Shown here piece by piece: positions 42,422 to 51,092 of a DNA stretch of 64,000 nt. Location of the stretch: positions 1 through 64,000 of the forward strand of contig NZ_JBHTBQ010000039.1 of assembly GCF_042664895.1 (NCBI RefSeq), written 5' to 3'. The DNA is from Iodobacter arcticus. Its GTDB lineage: Bacteria; Pseudomonadota; Gammaproteobacteria; Burkholderiales; Chitinibacteraceae. Below the pieces are notes generated by a model, which was not told the DNA's origin, did not search any database, and worked only from the letters and a program-made list of their open reading frames with translations. Positions within the stretch are counted from its first letter, which is position 1. The number at the start of each line of letters is the position of its first letter. The position numbers and the translations under genes are program-made.

Positions 42422-42826
42422 ATGCAAGCCCACCAGAGAAAAAAACCCTTGAATCTCAATCAAATTACCCTAGCCGCGCTCAATATCAACGAATCAATCC
42501 GCTTTTATCAAAAAATGGGATTTACGCTGATCGTAGAATCAGGGCACTACGCAAGGTTTGAGTGCCCGCAGGGGGAAGCGACTTTTTCAATTCATCAAGC
42601 CGAACACGCCGCAGCAGACAGTGGCGTCGTTATTTATTTTGAACATCAGGATCTTGATAGCAAGGTTTGCCAATTACAAAAGCTTGGCCTTGTTTTTTTC
42701 CAGGAGCCTAGAGACGAGCCTTGGCTATGGCGGGAAGCAAGATTGCATGATCCAAGTGGAAATACAATTTGCCTGTATTGGGCTGGGGGAAATAGAAAAA
42801 ATCCGCCTTGGCGAATCAACGTTTAG
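42422..42826 (+). CDS. VOC-family (glyoxalase/bleomycin resistance-like) protein
   Basis: A 134-residue single VOC domain: LNQITLAALNINESIRFYQKMGFTLIVE at the start and DEPWLWREARLHDPSGNTICLYWAG at the end, the common VOC pattern with metal ligands. Members include isomerases, dioxygenases and antibiotic-binding proteins; the substrate cannot be told. It begins at ATG 42422, 20 bp after the SPOR gene, and may be part of the same transcript. Confidence 0.85.
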   Translation: MQAHQRKKPLNLNQITLAALNINESIRFYQKMGFTLIVESGHYARFECPQGEATFSIHQAEHAAADSGVVIYFEHQDLDSKVCQLQKLGLVFFQEPRDEPWLWREARLHDPSGNTICLYWAGGNRKNPPWRINV

Positions 42827-42840
42827 CCTTAAGTAAGCGA

Positions 42841-42958
42841 TGTTATGCAGCAAAACCCAAATCTTGCACTACGAAGCTCACAGAGAACACAGAGTTTCAC
42901 GGAGAAAAACAAGGTTTGAATTAAGTTGTTGTGTAGGTTTTAAGTATTTTAAAACTCA
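42841..42958. repeat. Family B extended repeat, copy 1
   Basis: About 118 bp including AAACCCAAATCTTGCACTAC, CACAGAGAACACAGAGTTTC, ACGGAGAAAAACAAG and TTTTAAGTATTTTAAAAC. The reverse complement of 63418-63536 matches it over its whole length with scattered substitutions, so the family B arm belongs to a longer mobile-looking unit. Confidence 0.8.
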
Positions 42959-42986
42959 TCCCTTAAGTAGCGACCTAGGTCGCTAC

Positions 42987-43310
42987 TTAAGGGAAGCTAT
43001 ACAAGCGCCAGCGCAGCTCGGTTTCTTGTGCGGGGCTTAATTTAGACTCTGATTGCAGCATGCCTTGCCCACCTGAAACGGCAGGACGAGACAACATCGT
43101 GGCGGGTAAGGTTTGCACATGGGGCTGAGGTCGTGCCACGACCATAGGGTTTGCCGATGACCCTTTACCTTGCGCAGGTGCTGCATGCGTTGCTTTTGCA
43201 TGACTAGCACCCGGCTTACGCACATGCCGGCTGGAGCTATAGCTGGAGGCTTCAACACTCGTTATCATTAGCATTAAACTCGCCACCATTGCAATACGCA
43301 GGGTGTTCAT
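42987..43310 (-). CDS. Small exported protein in the flgT operon
   Basis: A 107-residue protein with a signal peptide (LRIAMVASLMLMITSVEAS), then a low-complexity Ser/His/Ala/Pro-rich stretch (SSYSSSRHVRKPGASHAKATHAAPAQGKG) and a C-terminal LSPAQETELRWRLYSF. It is not recognised. The start overlaps the flgT stop by 4 bp (ATGA), so it is translationally coupled to flgT; FlgO-like or flagellum-associated function is only a guess from context. Confidence 0.75.
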   Translation of the reverse strand: MNTLRIAMVASLMLMITSVEASSYSSSRHVRKPGASHAKATHAAPAQGKGSSANPMVVARPQPHVQTLPATMLSRPAVSGGQGMLQSESKLSPAQETELRWRLYSFP

Positions 43311-44665
43311 CGTGATTCCTTCATACTAAAACGCACGTAATCGCCCACTTCAGGACGGATACTACCGCTTTCTAAAATAGCAATAGCAAACAAAGGCTGC
43401 ACCTGGGTAATCGTCACCGCACTCAGCAGCGCTTCAGGCGTACCCAGCGACATGCTGCTATCGCCATTCACAGCGGGCACCAGCTGATTAGAGCCACTTA
43501 CCCGAAACAACTGCAGCTTATCGCCCTTGGTAATTCTTGCCGTACTCCCTGCATCAATAAAGATGCGATCTTTATCTACCCGGCTGATTCTTGCAGCAAA
43601 TGCTTGGCAAGCCAAAGCCTGATCAACGCCTGCCACCATCTGCTCTAACTGCTGCTCGACCATTTTGCCAAAATCAGTTTCATAAAAACGGCGGGAGCCA
43701 AAGATATAATCCCGACCCTGTATCACATCGCCTGTTGCCGAATCTGCAAAACGCTGCTGCTTTAACAACGCGCCACTGGCGCCGTCAAACACATACACAT
43801 CGGCCTCAAAACGTCGGGAGGAAGGCTTGATCTTCAACCCCAGCTCGGCCACAGCAGGCATCCAGCCATTGAGCTTCAGCATGGGAATACTAGCGCTTAT
43901 TTTTCGCTCACCGCTGCGAATATCGCTGCCCCAGGCTAGGCCATACTGCTCGCCATACGCACCAATATCCCGAATCACGCCGCCCACCACAAACTGCGTA
44001 CCGTAGCGACGGGCTAGTTCACGGACTCGCTCAGGTTGTAAAACAGGATCATAAAAACCGGGTTGTAAATTAAACGCCGCCTCATTCACCGTGCGCTGTG
44101 GCAGATAATGATCTGATGCCGATAACATCCGGCTTAACTCTTGCTGCAAACCATCTTGAAAATGAGAGAGATCATTAGCATCAGCTGGATTTTGCAGCTG
44201 GAAATGCGCAAGCAATAATTTTTTGCGATAAGCAAAATCAGATTGCGCACATTCACGAACGGGTACTGGTTTGGCTAAAACACCCTGTGCAGCAGCTGCA
44301 ACAGGTGTTGCAAGCACTTCGGCCGGAGCAGAGGCCGCTATTTTCTCAGCAGGAACAGGGTCTGGCTTAGGATCTGTTTCTATCATCACATGATAAAAAC
44401 TCCCCTCCCGCCATTCACGCAATAATTTATACCGATCTAAAATCTGAACAGGAAACACACGCTGCAATTCGCTTACACGGCCATTTTCAACCGAGCTGCT
44501 TGCCTCCACTTTGGCCCCGTTCCATAAAGAAGCCTGCATCAATGCATCCTGTATGGCCTCTTGTCTGGCCATAGGAATACCGCCCACGCCAATCGCAGAC
44601 AAGCCTTCAATTTCTGCCGCGCAGCAATTAAACGCCAGCAACAAAAGCGCACAGGCTTTGATCAA
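43307..44665 (-). CDS. flgT: Flagellar assembly protein T-like (FlgT)
   Basis: A 452-residue exported protein. Signal peptide (IKACALLLLAFNCCAAE), FlgT N-terminal domain (GLSAIGVGGIPMARQEAIQDALMQASLWNGAKVEASSSVENG), a middle domain starting ECAQSDFAYRKKLLLAHFQLQNP and including RELARRYGTQFVVGGVIRDIG, and a C-terminal beta domain (AARISRVDKDRIFIDAGSTARITKGDKLQLFRV). In Vibrio FlgT forms the H-ring around the outer-membrane flagellar basal body. The FlgP-like gene immediately upstream agrees. Confidence 0.88.
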   Translation of the reverse strand: MIKACALLLLAFNCCAAEIEGLSAIGVGGIPMARQEAIQDALMQASLWNGAKVEASSSVENGRVSELQRVFPVQILDRYKLLREWREGSFYHVMIETDPKPDPVPAEKIAASAPAEVLATPVAAAAQGVLAKPVPVRECAQSDFAYRKKLLLAHFQLQNPADANDLSHFQDGLQQELSRMLSASDHYLPQRTVNEAAFNLQPGFYDPVLQPERVRELARRYGTQFVVGGVIRDIGAYGEQYGLAWGSDIRSGERKISASIPMLKLNGWMPAVAELGLKIKPSSRRFEADVYVFDGASGALLKQQRFADSATGDVIQGRDYIFGSRRFYETDFGKMVEQQLEQMVAGVDQALACQAFAARISRVDKDRIFIDAGSTARITKGDKLQLFRVSGSNQLVPAVNGDSSMSLGTPEALLSAVTITQVQPLFAIAILESGSIRPEVGDYVRFSMKESR

Positions 44666-45079
44666 TTAACGACCCCGCATAGCAAAAAAATTATGATTAG
44701 ACGATTCATTAGCCAGCTTAGACATATCCAGCTCTAGCACCGTCTCGTAAGCGCCCTCAGGCAAGGCATTCATCGATACCACCCGCGCACCGCGTAAATA
44801 CGCATCTACATAAATACGGAAGCTATCATTTTGCACCGATAAAGCCGCCACCGTACTATTACCCGCCAATCTAAAACCTTGCACCGTTTCGGCCAGTGCA
44901 CGATAGGCATCTAACTTAGACGCACGCATCGACATCAGGCGGCGCTGAGCCCCAGATAAACCCTCAATCTGCGGTGGTGCACCGTAACCAGCAGCGGTCA
45001 CCACGCCTTCTTCTGCGTAAGAAGTCGCCATGCAAGCTAGTAAAGTCGCAAGCGACACCAGAGTGTGTTTGATCCGCAT
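44666..45079 (-). CDS. flgP: LPP20/FlgP-family flagellar outer-membrane protein
   Basis: A 137-residue exported protein: signal peptide (LVSLATLLACMATSYAEE) and a SHS2-like LPP20/FlgP domain (QRRLMSMRASKLDAYRALAETVQGFRLAGNSTVAALSVQNDSFRIYVDAYLRGARVVSMNALPEGAYETVLELDM). Unlike Vibrio FlgP, the signal peptide has no obvious lipobox cysteine at the cleavage site. Its stop abuts the flgT start. FlgP with FlgT helps to make outer-membrane rings of the flagellum. Confidence 0.85.
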   Translation of the reverse strand: MRIKHTLVSLATLLACMATSYAEEGVVTAAGYGAPPQIEGLSGAQRRLMSMRASKLDAYRALAETVQGFRLAGNSTVAALSVQNDSFRIYVDAYLRGARVVSMNALPEGAYETVLELDMSKLANESSNHNFFAMRGR

Positions 45080-45543
45080 TTTTATACCGCCTTATCTTTA
45101 GAGCTGAATTTACTTTAGCATAATGGCCGCCCTGCATAATCTGACAAAAGAGCGGGCCTATCACTGCGTTATCGGCAAGAATCAGGAAAAATAAAGCTAT
45201 TTTCTGCGAAATAAACCATTAAGCGTAGAAAAAGCGGAAATATAGGGGAAGAGACTTTATATATCAAATCTGTAGGGCGGGTGAAACCCGCGAGCCAAGC
45301 TGAAAAATACGCGGGTTTCACCCGCCCTACGATGATTCCATGCTTGCCATTGTGCAGCAGTTTATAGGGTGTACAACGACGAAGTCGTCGCTACGGCAAG
45401 GCGGTGCGCAAGAAAAACGACTTGCACACCCTATAAAAATCAAACCCAATCCTGTTACGTTGACAGGATTAGGGCGAAGCCCGCCTTTAGCATTTCATAT
45501 GCATAAGGCGGGTTTCACCCAGCCGACAAATGATTAAACCTCA
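45080..45543. repeat. Spacer with family C, D and partial C repeats
   Basis: 45272-45330 is a family C hairpin (GTAGGGCGGGTGAAACCCGC ... GCGGGTTTCACCCGCCCTAC). 45363-45436 is family D (TATAGGGTGTACAACGACG ... CGACTTGCACACCCTATA). 45472-45530 is a degenerate GCCCGCC ... GGCGGG unit. No gene is seen in these 464 bp. Confidence 0.8.
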
Positions 45544-46224
45544 TTAAATCTTACGGAACACCAAGTCCCAAACACCATGGCCTAGCTTGATGCCACGATT
45601 TTCAAACTTAGTGAGTGGGCGATAATCTGGGCGCTCGGCGTAGGTTTCTGCGGTGTTTTTTAAGCTAGGCTCGTTGGACAAGACGTCCAGCATTTGGATG
45701 GCGTAGTCTTCCCAATCAGTCGCCAAATGCACATAACCACCGCTTTTAATCCGTGAGCACAGCTGCTTGACGAGATCTGGCTGAATCAAACGGCGCTTAT
45801 TGTGGCGTTTTTTATGCCAAGGATCGGGGAAGAAAATATGCGCGCCATCGAGGGAATCTGCGGCGAGCATTTTATCCAGCACTTCTACTGCATCGTGCTG
45901 CACGATGCGCACATTTTGCAGGCCCTGCTCGCCCAATAATTTAAGCAAGCTGCCTACGCCTGGCGTATGCACTTCTACGCCAAGGTAATCGGTTTCTGGC
46001 TTGTGTGTGGCAATCTCAGCGGTTGGGCCGCCCATGCCAAAGCCAATTTCTAAAATTTTTGGACCAGAGCGGCCAAATGCAGCGGTCAGATCAAGTAGCT
46101 CTGGCTGATATTTAATGCAAAATTGTTCGCCAAACTCAGCGATAGCCCGCTCTTGGCCTGACGATAAATGCCCTTGGCGCAGCACAAAGCTACGAATACG
46201 GCGCATATAATTTGGGTGTTCCAT
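45544..46224 (-). CDS. trmB: tRNA (guanine-N7-)-methyltransferase
   Basis: A 226-residue SAM-dependent enzyme making m7G46 in tRNA. SAM motif ILEIGFGMGGPTAEIA, then YLGVEVHTPGVGSLL, NVRIVQHDAVEVL, the TrmB-specific FFPDPWHKKRHNKRR and the C-terminal TKFENRGIKLGHGVWDLVF. Full length. It starts at ATG 46224. Confidence 0.96.
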   Translation of the reverse strand: MEHPNYMRRIRSFVLRQGHLSSGQERAIAEFGEQFCIKYQPELLDLTAAFGRSGPKILEIGFGMGGPTAEIATHKPETDYLGVEVHTPGVGSLLKLLGEQGLQNVRIVQHDAVEVLDKMLAADSLDGAHIFFPDPWHKKRHNKRRLIQPDLVKQLCSRIKSGGYVHLATDWEDYAIQMLDVLSNEPSLKNTAETYAERPDYRPLTKFENRGIKLGHGVWDLVFRKI

Positions 46225-46295
46225 TTCTCAATTCCTTGCAAACAAAAACGCCGCATCGCGCGGCGCATATTAAATATTTTAAACGCTAATTATAG

Positions 46296-46420
46296 GAAAC
46301 CAAAGATCTGTAGACACAGAGGCCTCAGAGAACACAGAGCGCGGAGAGAAAGGCAAACAAATTTAATAATCTTGCTTTATGTGCTCTGCGCTCTTCCTAT
46401 CTTTGTGTCTACAGATCTTT
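46296..46420. repeat. Family A inverted repeat pair
   Basis: AAAGATCTGTAGACACAGAG (46302-46321) and AGAACACAGAGCGCGGAGAG after it, with the inverted arm GCTCTGCGCTC...CTTTGTGTCTACAGATCTTT (46383-46420), between trmB and thiG. Confidence 0.85.
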
Positions 46421-46433
46421 TTAAAACACATCC

Positions 46434-47222
46434 TTACTTCGCTGCAATCAAGCCAGATACCGGTGAGCTTGGGTCTGCGGTGTAGAGTTTTCTTGGGATA
46501 CGCCCCGCTAAGAATGCATCGCGCCCAGCCATCACCGCCAGTTTCATCGCTCGCGCCATCAGTACCGGATTTTTTGCCCCAGCAATCGCGGTATTCATCA
46601 AAATACCGTCGCAGCCTAATTCCATCGCAATCGCCGCGTCGGACGCCGTACCTACACCGGCATCAACCAGCACCGGCACTTTGGCCGATTCAATAATCAA
46701 GCGTAGATTCCACGGGTTTAAGATGCCCATGCCCGAGCCAATCAAAGAGGCTAAAGGCATAATGGCGCAGCAGCCGATGTCTTCCAGCTCTTTAGCCACA
46801 ATCGGATCATCCGATGTATAAACCATCACATCGAAGCCTTCTTTAACCAGCGTTTCTGCGGCAATCAGCGTTTCGCGCACATTAGGATAAAGCGTGTTGG
46901 CATCCCCAAGTACTTCGAGCTTGACCAGCTTATGCCCATCAAGCAATTCACGCGCTAGGCGCAAGGTGCGGATGGCGTCGGTGGCGTTATAGCAACCTGC
47001 GGTATTCGGCAAATAAGTAAATTGCGACGGCGGTAAATACTCAAGCAAAGACGGCTGGCTGGCATCCTGACCAATATTTACGCGGCGAATCGCGACCGTG
47101 ATAATTTCTGCACCAGAGGCATCTACCGCCGCACGTGTTTCTTGAAAATCTTTATATTTACCGGTGCCAACAATCAATCTTGATTGGTAAGCCTTACCCG
47201 CAATTTGAAATTGATCCGACAT
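46434..47222 (-). CDS. thiG: Thiazole synthase
   Basis: A 262-residue TIM-barrel ThiG that makes the thiazole phosphate of thiamine with ThiS thiocarboxylate as sulfur donor. Motifs: GKAYQSRLIVGTGKYKDF, ITVAIRR, LPNTAGCYNATDAIRTLRLARE, the Schiff-base lysine in LVKLEVLGD, PIVAKELEDIGCCAIMPLASLIGSGMGI, VPVLVDAGVGTASDAAIAMELGCDGILMNTAI. It lies 67 bp downstream of thiS on the same strand. No TPP riboswitch is evident upstream of thiS. Confidence 0.97.
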   Translation of the reverse strand: MSDQFQIAGKAYQSRLIVGTGKYKDFQETRAAVDASGAEIITVAIRRVNIGQDASQPSLLEYLPPSQFTYLPNTAGCYNATDAIRTLRLARELLDGHKLVKLEVLGDANTLYPNVRETLIAAETLVKEGFDVMVYTSDDPIVAKELEDIGCCAIMPLASLIGSGMGILNPWNLRLIIESAKVPVLVDAGVGTASDAAIAMELGCDGILMNTAIAGAKNPVLMARAMKLAVMAGRDAFLAGRIPRKLYTADPSSPVSGLIAAK

Positions 47223-47289
47223 AGACGCCTCTTATAAATGAAGACAATACCGAGCTGCACAAGCGCTAACCCGAGCTACGAAATAATGA

Positions 47290-47490
47290 TCAGCCCCCGC
47301 CTACTGCCACGACCATTTCTAAAATATCACCTTCGCTTAGAAAAGTAGCGCCATGTTGGCTTTTAGGGACGATTTCGCCATTTTGCTCGATCGCAATTCG
47401 TTTACCTTTGAGCTCAAGCAAATCAATCAGATCAAGCAGGGAAAGGGGGGCCGCAAATTCGCGGGCTTCGCCATTAATTGAGATTTTCAT
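47290..47490 (-). CDS. thiS: Sulfur carrier protein ThiS
   Basis: A 66-residue ubiquitin-like protein whose C-terminus carries sulfur as a thiocarboxylate. MKISINGEAREF, the ALRIAIEQNG-like KRIAIEQNGEIVPKSQH core, GDILEMVVAVGGG end. The tail reads GGG, one Gly more than the usual GG, still a functional-looking end. It is followed by thiG. Confidence 0.93.
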   Translation of the reverse strand: MKISINGEAREFAAPLSLLDLIDLLELKGKRIAIEQNGEIVPKSQHGATFLSEGDILEMVVAVGGG

Positions 47491-47536
47491 GATGTAGTTC
47501 AGTAAGTAAAAAGAAATTTGGCCTTGCAGCGCCTGC

Positions 47537-49726
47537 TTATGAACGCATTCTTTGAATGCGATAAGCCGATGGTAATTGGCGCAGGTTTTTCATCACCTTG
47601 GCCAAATGCGTGCGATTGCTTACCTGCAAAGTGAATTGAATCTGCATATAGCGCTCAGAGAAGCCTTCCGGCTCTTGGGTTGCCACGGCCGTGATATTGG
47701 CATCAGCCTCTGCAATGGCCGTAGCAATCGCCGCCAAAGTGCCCCTATCATTTTGTGCCAAAATACGCACTGGCACATCAAACAGGCGATTCACATCGGC
47801 ATCCCATTCCACATCAATTAGTTTTTCACTATCGATACGGCCATGGGCAATTTGTGGGCAATCATGGGTATGAATGACCAAGCCCTGATCTTTTTTAACA
47901 AAGCCTAGAATTGGATCGCCCGGAATTGGGTTACAACATCGCGCACATTGAATCGCCATGCCTTCACTACCGCGCACAGCCACAGCGGCGGCTTTACGCC
48001 CACCCACTAATTCTTCTTGCCAATTACCGGCTAATTGCAATAAGCGCTTGGCAACAACCATCGCCAGCCGTTTACCAAGGCCTAATTCGGCTTTCACTAC
48101 TTCGCGGGATTTCTCGCCATTTTCTTTTAAATAGCGCTCCCACACATCGTCGCTTACCTGCTGCAAAGGTTGATTTAAACTGGCAAAACCCTGAGCCAAT
48201 AAACGATCACCCAATAATACAGATTCTTCAAAGCGCAGGCTTTTTAGAAAATGACGAATATGCGAGCGTGCCTTACCAGTAGTCACAAAGGTGAGCCAAG
48301 ATGGATTAGGGCGTGCATGCACGGCAGAAACGATTTCTACCTGATCGCCATTTTTTAAGCGCGTGCGTAATGGCACTAATTCATGATTAATTTTTGCGGC
48401 AATACAACTATCGCCAATATCCGAATGCACGGCATAGGCAAAATCAACACAGCAAGAGCCCGCCGGCATATTAAAAATTTTGCCCTTAGGCGTAAAGACA
48501 TACACCTGATCGGGGAATAAATCGACTTTAATATGCTCTAAAAATTCAACCGCATCGCCCGATTCGGTTTGCATTTCTAATAAAGATTGCAGCCATTGAT
48601 GAGTTTTCTTCTGTACATCAGAAAAGCCTTCATCGCCGCTTTTATACATCCAATGGCTAGCCACGCCCGCATCGGCAATACGATGCATATCGCCCGAGCG
48701 AATTTGAATTTCAATCGGCGTGCCATAAGGGCCAAATAGCGTGGTGTGCAGGCTTTGATAACCATTGGCTTTGGGAATCGCAATATAGTCTTTAAACTTG
48801 CCAGGAATTGGCTTAAATAATGCGTGCAATGCACCCAGCGTGAGATAGCTGGTGGGTACGTCTTTTACAATTACTCTAAAGGCATAGATATCCAGCACTT
48901 CAGAAAAACTGAGTTGTTTTTCCTGCATTTTACGATAAATACTATAGAGATTTTTTTCACGACCTGTCACGCTGGCTTCAATTTTAGCCGCAGCGAGTTT
49001 ATCTTTAATTGAATCTAATATCCTACCCACCACTTCGCGGCGATTACCACGGGCGGCTTTTAATGCTTTGGATAAAACACCATAGCGATTAGGGTGCAAA
49101 TATTTAAATGCCAGATCGTCTAATTCTTGATAGGCACTATTCAGGCCAATTCGATTAGCAATTGGCGCATAGATTTCCATGGTCTCGCGGGCAATTCGCT
49201 TTTGCTTATCTGCCCGCATCGCATCCATCGTGCGCATATTGTGCAAACGATCCGCCAGCTTAATCAGCATCACGCGTAAATCACGCGCCATCGCCAACAG
49301 CATTTTGCGGAAATTCTCAGCCTGTGCTTCTTCTTTACTTTGAAACTCTAGCTTGTCGATTTTGCTCATGCCATCGACCAGCTCGGCAACTGTTTTACCA
49401 AACTTTTCTGTCAGCTCAAGTTTGGTAACCCCGCTGTCTTCCATCACATCGTGCAGCAAAGCGCCTGCTAGCGCCTGAGCGTCGAGCTTCCACTGGGTAA
49501 GAATGGTGGCCACGGCAAGGGGATGGGAAATATAAGGCTCGCCAGAGCGGCGAACTTGGCCTCGGTGCGAGGCATCAGCAAAGCAAAAGGCAGTCGCTAA
49601 AAACTGGCGGTCTTCCAGCTTTAAATAAGAGGTATTTAGGGAAAGAAAGCGATTTGCATCGGCGAACACTTCCGGGGCGGTACTCGCCAACTCGGGCAAA
49701 TCAATATCAGCCAGTAGCATTTCCAT
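47537..49726 (-). CDS. spoT: Bifunctional (p)ppGpp synthetase/hydrolase SpoT
   Basis: A RelA/SpoT homologue of ~729 residues. HD hydrolase domain (FCFADASHRGQVRRSGEPYISHPLAVA, LLHDVMEDSGV with the H-D-x-x-E-D pair), synthetase domain (IYAFRVIV, IPKANGYQSLHTTLFGPYG, EIQIRSGDMHRIAD), TGS (VYVFTPKGKIFNMPAGSCCVDFAYAVHSDIG), and a C-terminal ACT domain (VPVRILAQNDRGTLAAIATAIAEADANI). The intact HD motif argues for SpoT rather than RelA. Start may be ATG 49726 or GTG 49738; both lie within 60 bp of the rpoZ stop. Gene order gmk-rpoZ-spoT is conserved in proteobacteria. Confidence 0.95.
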   Translation of the reverse strand: MEMLLADIDLPELASTAPEVFADANRFLSLNTSYLKLEDRQFLATAFCFADASHRGQVRRSGEPYISHPLAVATILTQWKLDAQALAGALLHDVMEDSGVTKLELTEKFGKTVAELVDGMSKIDKLEFQSKEEAQAENFRKMLLAMARDLRVMLIKLADRLHNMRTMDAMRADKQKRIARETMEIYAPIANRIGLNSAYQELDDLAFKYLHPNRYGVLSKALKAARGNRREVVGRILDSIKDKLAAAKIEASVTGREKNLYSIYRKMQEKQLSFSEVLDIYAFRVIVKDVPTSYLTLGALHALFKPIPGKFKDYIAIPKANGYQSLHTTLFGPYGTPIEIQIRSGDMHRIADAGVASHWMYKSGDEGFSDVQKKTHQWLQSLLEMQTESGDAVEFLEHIKVDLFPDQVYVFTPKGKIFNMPAGSCCVDFAYAVHSDIGDSCIAAKINHELVPLRTRLKNGDQVEIVSAVHARPNPSWLTFVTTGKARSHIRHFLKSLRFEESVLLGDRLLAQGFASLNQPLQQVSDDVWERYLKENGEKSREVVKAELGLGKRLAMVVAKRLLQLAGNWQEELVGGRKAAAVAVRGSEGMAIQCARCCNPIPGDPILGFVKKDQGLVIHTHDCPQIAHGRIDSEKLIDVEWDADVNRLFDVPVRILAQNDRGTLAAIATAIAEADANITAVATQEPEGFSERYMQIQFTLQVSNRTHLAKVMKNLRQLPSAYRIQRMRS

Positions 49727-49747
49727 AATCGAGCCCACAATAAAACA

Positions 49748-49768
49748 GGCCCAGCAAGCTGCTGGGCC
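49748..49768 (-). terminator. Hairpin between rpoZ and spoT, possible attenuator
   Basis: A perfect 9-bp stem: GGCCCAGCA, a 3-nt loop, TGCTGGGCC. On the minus strand it is followed by TGTTTTATTG, so it may terminate part of the transcription between rpoZ and spoT. It also lies just upstream of the spoT start codon. Confidence 0.6.
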
Positions 49769-49782
49769 GGATAAGCTTAAGC

Positions 49783-49989
49783 TTAAGAACGCTTAATCAA
49801 GATGTCTCGGCTAACCAAACCTGCTGCAACTTCACGCAGTGCAAGTACAGTTGGCTTTTCACGGCCATTGTGCTCGATCTGTGGAGTAGAACCGTTGGCA
49901 ATTTGGCGAGCGCGATAAGCTGCTGCTAAGGTCAAATCAAAACGATTTTCGATGCGGTTAAGGCAGTCGTCTACGGTAACTCGAGCCAT
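49783..49989 (-). CDS. rpoZ: RNA polymerase omega subunit
   Basis: A 68-residue omega subunit: MARVTVDDCLNRIENRFDLTLAAAYRARQIANG, then KPTVLALREVAAGLV. It assists RNA polymerase assembly and ppGpp binding, fitting its position beside spoT. Full length for betaproteobacteria. Confidence 0.97.
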   Translation of the reverse strand: MARVTVDDCLNRIENRFDLTLAAAYRARQIANGSTPQIEHNGREKPTVLALREVAAGLVSRDILIKRS

Positions 49990-50149
49990 GGCGTTGTCCC
50001 TGAAATAATATGGATGATGCGCACAAGGTGCGACTAACCCTTGATTCTATCAGAAAATCATGTAATCCGTCAGCGATTCGCCTAGTCCAAAGCAAAAAAC
50101 ATGCAAAGCCACGCTCAAAGCCCGCTCAGCAACCATGCAGCCGCACTAT

Positions 50150-50767
50150 TTATGAAGTTTTTAAGCTGCTGATCAAGCTTTGATGACGCGTGCTTTGGCG
50201 ATGCAGCTTCAGGCGCTCGGCTCTTACCGCACTCACAATATCGCGCACCGCTTCATCAATATGCTCGTTCACGATCACATAATCGAACTCTTCAACATGG
50301 CTGATTTCTTCTTTAGCCACCGCCATGCGGCGCTCGATCACTTCATCGCTGTCTTTACCGCGATTTTTCAGGCGCTGCTCTAAAACTTCAACCGAAGGCG
50401 GCAAAATAAACAGGCCAATTGCTTCAGGAAACAGCCGACGAACTTGCGCCGCGCCTTGCCAATCGATTTCTAAAAGAATATCGCGGCCGGTATCAATGGC
50501 CTGATTAATCCAAGTTTGCGAAGTGCCGTAATAATTACCATACACCTCGGCGTGTTCCAGAAAATCACCGTTATGGATCATTTGCTCAAACACTTCACGG
50601 CTTACAAAATGATAATCCTTTCCGTCTACTTCACCTGGGCGCGCTGCACGGGTGGTGAAAGACACTGAAAGCTGTACATTTTGGTCTGCGGCCAGAAGCG
50701 CTGCGACCAAAGTGGTTTTCCCCGCACCTGAAGGCGCAGTCACCACAAAAAGATTACCTTTTGCCAT
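50150..50767 (-). CDS. gmk: Guanylate kinase
   Basis: A 205-residue enzyme, GMP + ATP to GDP + ADP. P-loop APSGAGKTTLV, then VSFTTRAARPGEVDGKDYHFVS (GMP binding), FLEHAEVYGNYYGTS, ILLEIDWQGAAQVRRLFP, IFILPPS-like LFILPPSVEVLEQRLKNRGKDSDEVIERRM. ATG 50767 follows AGGA; the TTG one codon earlier is not needed. First gene of the gmk-rpoZ-spoT block. Confidence 0.96.
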   Translation of the reverse strand: MAKGNLFVVTAPSGAGKTTLVAALLAADQNVQLSVSFTTRAARPGEVDGKDYHFVSREVFEQMIHNGDFLEHAEVYGNYYGTSQTWINQAIDTGRDILLEIDWQGAAQVRRLFPEAIGLFILPPSVEVLEQRLKNRGKDSDEVIERRMAVAKEEISHVEEFDYVIVNEHIDEAVRDIVSAVRAERLKLHRQSTRHQSLISSLKTS

Positions 50768-51092
50768 CAAACAAATCCTGTAATAAAACTACACGAAGAT
50801 TAGCATTAGACGCCAGATCAGGCGAGCGCTTGCCGCATATAAATTCACCATCCAAGGCGATGTTGCTGATTCGCCCACATGATTAAAACATAAAGAGCTT
50901 AGATCACACGCAATAATATTTCTCAACCAGTAAGAATAAAAATATAAAGCGTAAAATTCAAACCGTTGTTGCCTGACATTAGCGACTCATTTAGCATACG
51001 CTCTGCATAAATCGTGCCCAAAAAGTATAGCCTTCAACCGCCTATCATGCTGCCTGAGGTTTTGTATGTTGCCTGCATTACTACCCCCGACT
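50768..51092. other. Gene-free divergent spacer between gmk and the efflux genes
   Basis: 325 bp, AT-rich in the middle. No repeat family, RNA gene or regulator gene is seen. It should contain promoters for gmk (minus) and the efflux operon (plus). Confidence 0.6.
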
